A DNA stretch of 64,000 nt, taken from positions 160,082-224,081 of the forward strand of contig NW_006767444.1 in NCBI RefSeq assembly GCF_000264995.1, given 5' to 3'. Both the position numbers and the translations under genes were made by a program. A model generated the notes under the pieces. The model ran no database searches. It saw only the letters and a list, made by a program, of their open reading frames with translations, and was not told the DNA's origin. The DNA is from Punctularia strigosozonata HHB-11173 SS5 (lineage: Eukaryota > Basidiomycota > Agaricomycetes > Corticiales > Punctulariaceae). Below are positions 57,783-64,000 of the stretch, piece by piece; position 1 is the first letter of the stretch, and each line of letters opens with the position of its first letter.

Positions 57783-60752
57783 TCACTCCTCCATCTCGTC
57801 CCCATCTGCGTCCCCGCCCAGATTGAGCTTCCTTTTCCGTCCAGGCAGCTCCTTGCCACTTCCGTAACCAACACCAGCCTTCTTCCTCAGTGCCTCGACA
57901 TCGACATCCTCCTCGCTCGCCCACTCGAGCACCAAGTGCCGTCCAAGCAAATGTGTATGCTTGAGCGCCTCGTACGCGTTCTCTGCTTCGTGCCTGGACA
58001 CGAAATCTAGGAACGCGAACCCACGAGACCGGTGGTCGAACTTCTTGGGTAGTCGCACAGACTTGAGTTGCCCGTGGGCGCTGCGACACGTCAAACATCA
58101 GCGATATGCTCAACCGACCGGGAAGGACGATGACTGACCCGAATAATTCTCGGATATCTTTCTTCGTCGCCTCGAACGGCACGTTCTTCACAATCATCTT
58201 CGTCGTCCTTGCCTTCGCTTTGCCCTCCCCTTCCTTGCCCTCCTTCTCGTCCTGACCACGTCCCGCCCACTTTACGCTTAGCGCGTGCCCATCCACTACC
58301 GTTCCCTGGAGACTCTTCATACCCTTCTTTGCGCTTTCCTTATCTTTGAAACCGACGAAGCCATAACCCATGCTCAAGCGCCCGTTGGGATTCTTCGGAT
58401 CCGGCTTTGTCTGCACACGCGCGAAAGCGAACGAAGGCAAGTGGCGCAAGAGCTGGGTAAGCCGTTCCGACGTCGTAGAGAACGCGAGGTTCTTGACGAA
58501 GAGCGTTGTTCCGGCCGCAAGCGAGAGCTCCTCCCCGGCAGCGTCTTCCTCCGGCTCCTCTATGCGAACCGGCTCCTTCGCCAGGGCGCCATTTGCCTCC
58601 TCCTCGGATGGCACCTTGCCCGTGAACATCCCTTCCGGGCCTCGCTCGAGGTAAATGATCGAGTTGCCCATCCTCCTGTACGCCACCGCTTTGAAGGCCT
58701 TCCGCGTCTCGTCTGGCTGCGCGAACTCCACTACCGCCATCGTTCCCGCGGGCGGTACCAGAACCCTCGTGAGATCACCGTGTGGCTCAAACAGCGCCCT
58801 TATGTCATCCGCTGATGTGCCATAAGGGATATTCTTGACGAGGATGATCGTGTCGGATCGAGCTGGCTGGGCGAAGGATGCTAAGTCGACGCCCTGCGAT
58901 TCCAGGTAGGCTTTGGTCTCCGAGATGACATGCGTCTCGGCGAGAGCCATCTTGACGGCGGCGTTATCGGACTCCGGGTTGAGGATGTCTGCTTTGGAGA
59001 CGTTCATTCGGTCCGCGATCGAGGAGACGACCGCATCGCTCTGAGCGTGATGTCAGCCGAATGTCGACGCAAAGTAGCTTGCCGCTCACGTTCATGTATA
59101 GCATGCTCCAGTTAAAGCCTTTGCCAGCCATCGCCTTGCGCTGCGCGGCTTTCTCCTGTTTCACCGTCTTCTTCTTCCCATCTGCATCCTGGACCTCCGG
59201 CGGGGGCTTGCGCTCCACGGCGGGAAGGATATGCAGAAGCCGGCCCTGGAAGGACGTCTTATCGAGCGCGTCGTAAGCATCGACAGCGTCCTGAGCTTTG
59301 GCGAACTTGATGTAAGCGAGACCCTTGGATTGCTTTGTCGCATGGTCGAGTGGGATGTGCACCTGACGGAGAATGCGATTTAGCCAAGCAGCCTTTTCGC
59401 AAAGTCAAAAGGTAAGAGATCAGAAATATCCAAGGTTGTCAACAATCTCCGAAGAGTCTGCTGTCCTAATCTACTTTTTATGTGTGTAACATCATGGAAA
59501 GCGGGGGTAGGGAGAGTATGATATGCTCACCTAGATATCACGAGAGGCGAGTGAGAGCATGTCAAGAAACAGGAACGTCGTCAGCGCGCGCTCGATGAGT
59601 CGAGACAAAGAGAACAGAGATTCAGATAGATATTCTACTATCGGATTTCCCTGAGGATCAACATGCTCCGAAGAGTCTGATGTCCCTATACTAGTTTATC
59701 ATCTCCAAGGTGGACGGTAGTACGAAACTTGGTCCGAAGCACGACATAAAGGGAAGAGCGTAGCGTACCTGAGAGATAGCACCGAACCGTCTGAAGTGCT
59801 CTTCCAAATCGGCTTCCGTGCATGTGAAGGCAAGGTTGCGCAGAAATAACCGAGACGTCTCGAGGATAGTTCGCCGCGTCGGGTCTTCGGGCTCGAGGGG
59901 AGCTTGATCTGCTTCCTTGTTCCTATCCTGGACGCAACCATTGTAAGTATCGTGAGGCGGTCACTGAAAAGCCAAGAATCACCTGAGTATCCATGGAATC
60001 CTCTTCATCAGACTGCTCGAACGCCTTTTCAGCCTCAACTTCCTCCACGCGCTTCGACATGTGTTTCTTCAGCCAATCCATATCCGACATGCCGACATTC
60101 TCCTGGTCACCATCGTCCGCTCCTGTAGGATCAACATTCCTGTCCGGCGATGCGCCCTCGGGGTTCTTGGATGTCGACCGAGATTTCTTGTCCGGATGAC
60201 GCAGAGCGTCGGGTTGTGCCGACGGAGAGGGTTCCTCGTTGGCCCATGTCCTGCCCTTCTTTCGAGGCTTCATTGTCTCCATGAACTCCTCAAGCTGTTG
60301 GTCCTTCTTGTTCTTGGTCTTCATAGCCTGCTCCTTCTCCTTCACATGCGTAGATGACGACGCTTGCGGTGTATCTCGCTCCGCCGGCGAAGGCCCTAGC
60401 CGAGGACGTTTGCTCGGCCGCGGCGCAGGAGCATCTTTAGCGCCCTGAACGTAGAATCACCAATCTTATTTAAGGGAGGAGAGGCGACCAGGCCGGAGCG
60501 ACGCACCTGAACGATCTGAACAGCGATCCTGCTGGAGTCCAAGAACGTCCTATCGAACCAGTCCCTCGCAGCTGCCGCCTCCGCGTCCGTCTTGAAGCCT
60601 ATGAAGCCGAACCTTCGGGACGTGCCGTCGGATTTCTGTGCGACTTTGGCATCGGTGATCGTCCCGGAGGGTGCGCCCTTCTGCTGAAAGTACTCGCGGA
60701 GGCGGTCGGGGGTAACATAAGAAGGGATGTTCTTGACAATGAGCCGCGACAT
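57783..60752 (-). CDS. MRD1: Multiple RNA-binding domain protein 1, five RRMs
   Basis: Ribosome-biogenesis factor of the small-subunit processome (RBM19 in animals). Five RRMs in order: SRLIVKNIPSYVTPDRLREY (RRM1), LFLRNLAFTCTEADLEEHF (RRM2), ILVKNIPYGTSADDIRALFE (RRM3), LFVKNLAFSTTSERLTQLLR (RRM4) and MIVKNVPFEATKKDIRELF (RRM5), with RNP1 octamers RRFGFIGF, KGLAYIKF, MGYGFVGF and RGFAFLDF. The RRM1-RRM2 linker is Lys/Glu-rich with MSDMDWLKKHMSKR, the conserved linker phrase; KGFNWSMLYMNSDAV after RRM2 is also family-typical. The C-terminus is basic then acidic (GRKRKLNLGG, DGDEMEE). Most introns are 50-60 nt, but the one inside RRM2 (59363-59768) is 406 nt and carries a 28-nt direct repeat. 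MRD1 binds pre-rRNA and is needed for early cleavages that yield 18S rRNA. Confidence 0.93.
59439..59466. repeat. 28-nt direct repeat in long MRD1 intron, copy A
   Basis: Matches 59658-59685 at 25 of 28 positions; shared core CTCCGAAGAGTCTG. Lies inside the only long intron of the gene. Confidence 0.75.
59658..59685. repeat. 28-nt direct repeat in long MRD1 intron, copy B
   Basis: Second copy, 219 nt downstream of copy A on the plus strand, same orientation. Confidence 0.75.
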
Positions 60753-60800
60753 GACGGCCTGAGCGCAGAGTTGAGCAAGGCGAAATTTATCGACGGCCCG

Positions 60801-60847
60801 GTGTTCGAGGCGGAGATTGTCGGAGATTCAATTGCGTTGCGTCGCCT
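60801..60847 (+). repeat. 47-nt direct repeat, copy 1
   Basis: Matches 62638-62684 at 44 of 47 positions, same orientation. Copy 1 lies about 50 nt upstream of the MRD1 ATG. Confidence 0.8.
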
Positions 60848-61302
60848 CGCTGTCCAAGTTCCGAGGCACTCTACCACGTCCATGGGTCGCCTTGCTTAAG
60901 TGGAACATACGGAACTCATGGCCGCTGAGAACCGATCTGTGTATCTCCATAAATTCTCACATCGATCAGCCTCAAGGCCGTTCGTGCTCGCCAACCACAT
61001 TGGCTCACTGTTCACATGATCGTTCCCTTACCAGCATCTCATGCCATGACAGCACTATCATTGACGCTCTCTCTACACTCGGGGGGCTCATCACTTCCGA
61101 GATTAGCAACCAGGAGGATCCTTGATTTGCTTTCGAAGCGTGTCCGCGCGTATTCCTGGCACGGGCGACTGTACACCGCTGGCCAATTCAAGCCTTATCA
61201 CAACTGTTTGCATTCAACACTAAAAAGGTTTGCCCTTGGTGTGACCCCATTCATTTAGGATGCATGTATGCATATGGGCAGAAGTTCCTTGGCTTCTCGT
61301 GG

Positions 61303-61310
61303 TATATAAG
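61303..61310 (+). promoter_or_regulatory. TATA box of hydrolase gene
   Basis: GGTATATAAGGCG about 58 nt before the ATG at 61368. Confidence 0.55.
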
Positions 61311-61367
61311 GCGCCGGTATACAAGGCGGATCCCCACGTCTTCAGCGATCGAGCCGCACGATAGGAA

Positions 61368-62632
61368 ATGGATCCCAATCCAAACTATCACCATGTGAGT
61401 TTCGTCAAAAAAATGCAAGCCATCGCCGCCGAATGTCTATGGCCCTTCGTTGCTCTTGCGGTCTGTATCCGCAGGAAGGGGCGCGGACGAATCACGCTGA
61501 AAGAAGAGCTATATTGGGCCAGGTTTCGATTGTGCGCAAATGATATTCGCCATATCGTGCTTCACGGACGTCCCCTCACATTTTCCCTTGCAGTGGCTTC
61601 AAGATGTATCCGCTCTCGATCTTTCGTGTCGCATTCGCCGGTGACGCGGTCGCAAAGCGCGTCCTGAACTCACCCCGCTTTGACGCCGTCAAATCCAACT
61701 TGTACGAACACGTTCGCAAGCCCGATTTCGCGGGCTACTGGATGTTTCGTCATTCCTTCACCGATCCGAAGCCTCCCTCCTCCTCAGACCTGGTTATCTG
61801 CTACGTTCACGGCGGAGGGTACGCGGTTTGGCAGCCAGGGACTTACACCGCCTTCATCCTCGCCATCGTGGAGGCCATCATGAAACGTGGTCTTACCGTC
61901 AGTGTCTTCGCCCTCGACTACTCCCTCGCCCCCGAAGCGGGGTTTCCAACCCAGGTCGGTCAAATGGCCGCGATGTACAAGTACCTACACGAGGAGATGG
62001 ACGTAGATTACGACAAAATCGCCTTCGTAGGCGACTCGGCCGGCGGCCATTTATGTCTCAGCTTCCTCACCCACCTTCATCGTCCAACCCAATGGCTCTC
62101 CCCAAACCCGTCGGAAGGTCTGCCCAAACCGGGACAAGGGGTGTTCCTGATGAGCCCCTTCGTCACGGCCGATACCTCCTGTTCGACCTACCAGACGAAT
62201 GACGGGCTCGATATGCTCTCGAAGTCCATCGTTACTCAGTACAGCGGCATATTCCTCGACGCGTCCGAGTACGGCAATACAGACCTCGCGCTCCCGTATG
62301 TGCAGTTCGTCGTCTACCCGGTCCCGGGCGGTCGCGACTGGGCGCAGATACTCCCCAAGAAGGTGTGGGTGAGTGCTGGCACGAACGAGGTCTCGGAGGG
62401 GCACATCGAGCAACTGGCCGATGCTATGCGCGAAGCCTCCATCGACGTGCGGTTCTCGCTTACAGATGGCAAGTCCCACGACTGGCAATTTGTCGACTGC
62501 TTGAAGGCGGAGAAGGCTTACCTCGGAGTGCCCCTGGGGCATGATCTTCCCCCTGAGATGGCCTGTGTGGATGAGTTAGCGGAGGCGATCACCGGAGTAA
62601 CACATAGATCCAAACAAATTCAGACTAAGTAA
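61368..62632 (+). CDS. Alpha/beta hydrolase (HSL/steryl acetyl hydrolase type)
   Basis: The oxyanion-hole motif HGGGYAVW and the nucleophile elbow GDSAGGHL (about 115 residues further) place it in the hormone-sensitive-lipase-like group, which includes fungal steryl acetyl hydrolases and carboxylesterases. The acid and histidine of the triad are probably the Glu or Asp near SAGTNEVSEGHIEQ and the His in GKSHDWQF. The first exon (61368 to about 61533) encodes a hydrophobic helix (AAECLWPFVALAVCI), so the enzyme may be membrane-anchored; it joins the body through an intron with a weak donor (GTTTCG). If that intron is not used, the ATG at 61604 would give a 342-residue soluble form that still holds both motifs. 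Substrate unknown. The gene is bracketed by the 47-nt direct repeat. Confidence 0.82.
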
Positions 62633-62637
62633 TGCAT

Positions 62638-62684
62638 GTGTTCGAGGCGGAGATCGTCGGAGATTCATTTGCGTTACGTCGCCT
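62638..62684 (+). repeat. 47-nt direct repeat, copy 2
   Basis: Starts six nt after the hydrolase stop codon; same orientation as copy 1 and 1.84 kb from it. Confidence 0.8.
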
Positions 62685-62807
62685 GTGTCGCGCGATCGCG
62701 ATGTATTGCGGTGGTTGTCTTCGACCGTGTGCCTCCGTTTTACTTTCAGTCCGTAGTTATTTCCGTACTCCTTGATATGCGAGCTCACGCTGTCTTGATC
62801 AAGCGCT

Positions 62808-64000
62808 ATGGACCCCCTTCCATTGTCTGTTCGTCACATTGTAGATGTGCTAGAATCGGTGCGCCTGCCTACATGGGTGCAGATGCAGGTACGTGCCAGT
62901 GTAGCATACCCTGCTTGCGCGCATCATGATAGGTCCATCAGGATGGTTCCAATTTCTGCGAGCAAACACGCGATTACTATACGAACCATATACGTTACGC
63001 CGACGGCAGCATGTTTGCCCAGGAAGAGTGTTTTAGTTCCGAAGAACATGAACTGTTACGAAGCATGTTTGCGCTGATCTTGCGACAGTCTATGGCCGTT
63101 CGCGGGTACCGAAAGAACGACGACGACCAGAGGATTGTATTACCGGAAGTGCTTGTGATGCTTTCCATCATCCTACGCAAATGCTTTCCCTACGAAACCC
63201 ACGAGCACTGGTGAGTAGGGCTCCATGTACAAATGGTCGAGGAAAGCTGAATTTTCCATCCAACATCAGCGACTCTGTCATGTTTGCGGTGTCCAAGTCA
63301 CCTACGGGAACAGATGAGCAAGCCGCCACGGCTCTTCGCTTGAGAGCGGAATTGGTTGTCCGACGTATAAACGACGTAACCCAAATCGAGCTCAACTCAA
63401 TGTTGCCTGCTCATGACTCACAAACTCCTGAAATGGCGTCGGGTTCGTTTGTGGACGGCGTTAGCATGGCGAGTGCACTTCCTGGAGCGAAGAATCGGAG
63501 AGACTGATACTGGCTTCAACACAGGGGTCTGAGGACCGGGACGACATGAGCGGGGTCACCCAATACGGATACGCCCAACAACTTCTGTATTCAAGGAGTC
63601 CAGTTCCGCAGGGCCCTACTGACGTCTGTGTGGCGAACGCGTGCACTATCCACCCGCTGCTGACCAGTGCTCTATACCATCGCCGTGCCGTTGGCGCTCC
63701 GGGGCCGCTGATCGGACTCTCTTATGATAAGACCAGTCCGACTGTACACGCACATATCGCCTGGCTCGAAGAAACCGCCGAAGAAGGCAGTGATCTGGTG
63801 AGATCGATTGCAGTAGCGTTTGGCAGTACTTCTCACGACACACAGCCGATCGTCAGTGTCCTTCCTGCACGTACTTTCAACCTCAGCGAGCCATTTTCCG
63901 CCCTGAAGCTGGCCCTCGTCCTTCATCGCTCAAAGTTCGTGACGATACAGCAGTGCTCCTCGTGGGAAGCAGACGAGACTTTACCCTGGAGAGCGGACCT
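62808..64000 (+). CDS. Unrecognised gene, 3' truncated by window end
   Basis: Four exons could be joined: 62808-62888, 62933-63210, one starting at 63270, and a last one from about 63530 to the window end. The protein starts MDPLPLSVRHIVDVLESVRL. It continues VHQDGSNFCEQTRDYYTNHI, EECFSSEEHELLRSMFALIL, VLVMLSIILRKCFPYETHEH, and TDEQAATALRLRAELVVRRI. The last exon reads ANACTIHPLLTSALYHRRA, GLSYDKTSPTVHAHIAWLEE and FSALKLALVLHRSKFVTIQQ. The alternation of short hydrophobic strands and helices suggests a folded cytosolic protein, but I can name no family. The frame is still open at 64000. Confidence 0.5.

Larger units (their letters stand above)
60753..61367. other. Divergent promoter between MRD1 and the hydrolase gene
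   Basis: Contains the first copy of a 47-nt direct repeat and a TATA box close to the hydrolase start. Open frames here have no recognisable content. Confidence 0.45.

Overview
The window is nuclear DNA of a filamentous basidiomycete, most likely an Agaricomycete. Genes are split by many short GT-AG introns of about 50-60 nt, are packed on both strands, and include STE3-type receptors next to tiny farnesylated-pheromone genes, which is the layout of a basidiomycete mating-type B (P/R) locus. No prokaryotic features, rRNA, tRNA or intact transposon were recognised. All exon joins were read by eye.

Left flank (1-20.2 kb). An orphan gene with a MYND-like C-terminus is followed by a small basic chromodomain protein, a degenerate protein kinase joined to SH3-like modules, a second copy of those modules, and a second chromodomain protein with a long acidic tail. 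Then come housekeeping genes: EMC1 (ER membrane protein insertion), DML1/Misato (minus), a PP2A-like phosphatase (minus) and an Aven-like RG-rich protein.

Mating-type region (21-41 kb). There are six STE3-like seven-helix pheromone receptors. The first three each sit head-to-head with a very short pheromone precursor gene: receptor 1 (minus) with a precursor ending in CIVA, a precursor ending in CIIS (minus) with receptor 2 (plus), and receptor 3 (minus) with a precursor ending in CVIA. The precursors ending in CIIS and CVIA are below usual gene-calling length. Receptors 4-6 form a second group with no recognisable pheromone gene and enclose a 502-residue membrane/coiled-coil protein. In such a locus, secreted lipopeptide pheromones of one mating type activate the receptors of another and control nuclear migration and clamp fusion.

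Right flank (41-64 kb). A cytochrome P450 (minus), glycogen phosphorylase GPH1, a protein of about 2,019 residues with an Msb1/Mug8-like N-terminal domain and a very long Glu/Pro/Ala/Val tail, a small single-pass Ser/Thr-rich membrane protein (minus), the ribosome-biogenesis factor MRD1 with five RRMs (minus), an alpha/beta hydrolase, and an unrecognised gene that runs off the window end. The MRD1 gene has one unusually long intron carrying a 28-nt direct repeat, and a 47-nt direct repeat brackets the hydrolase gene.
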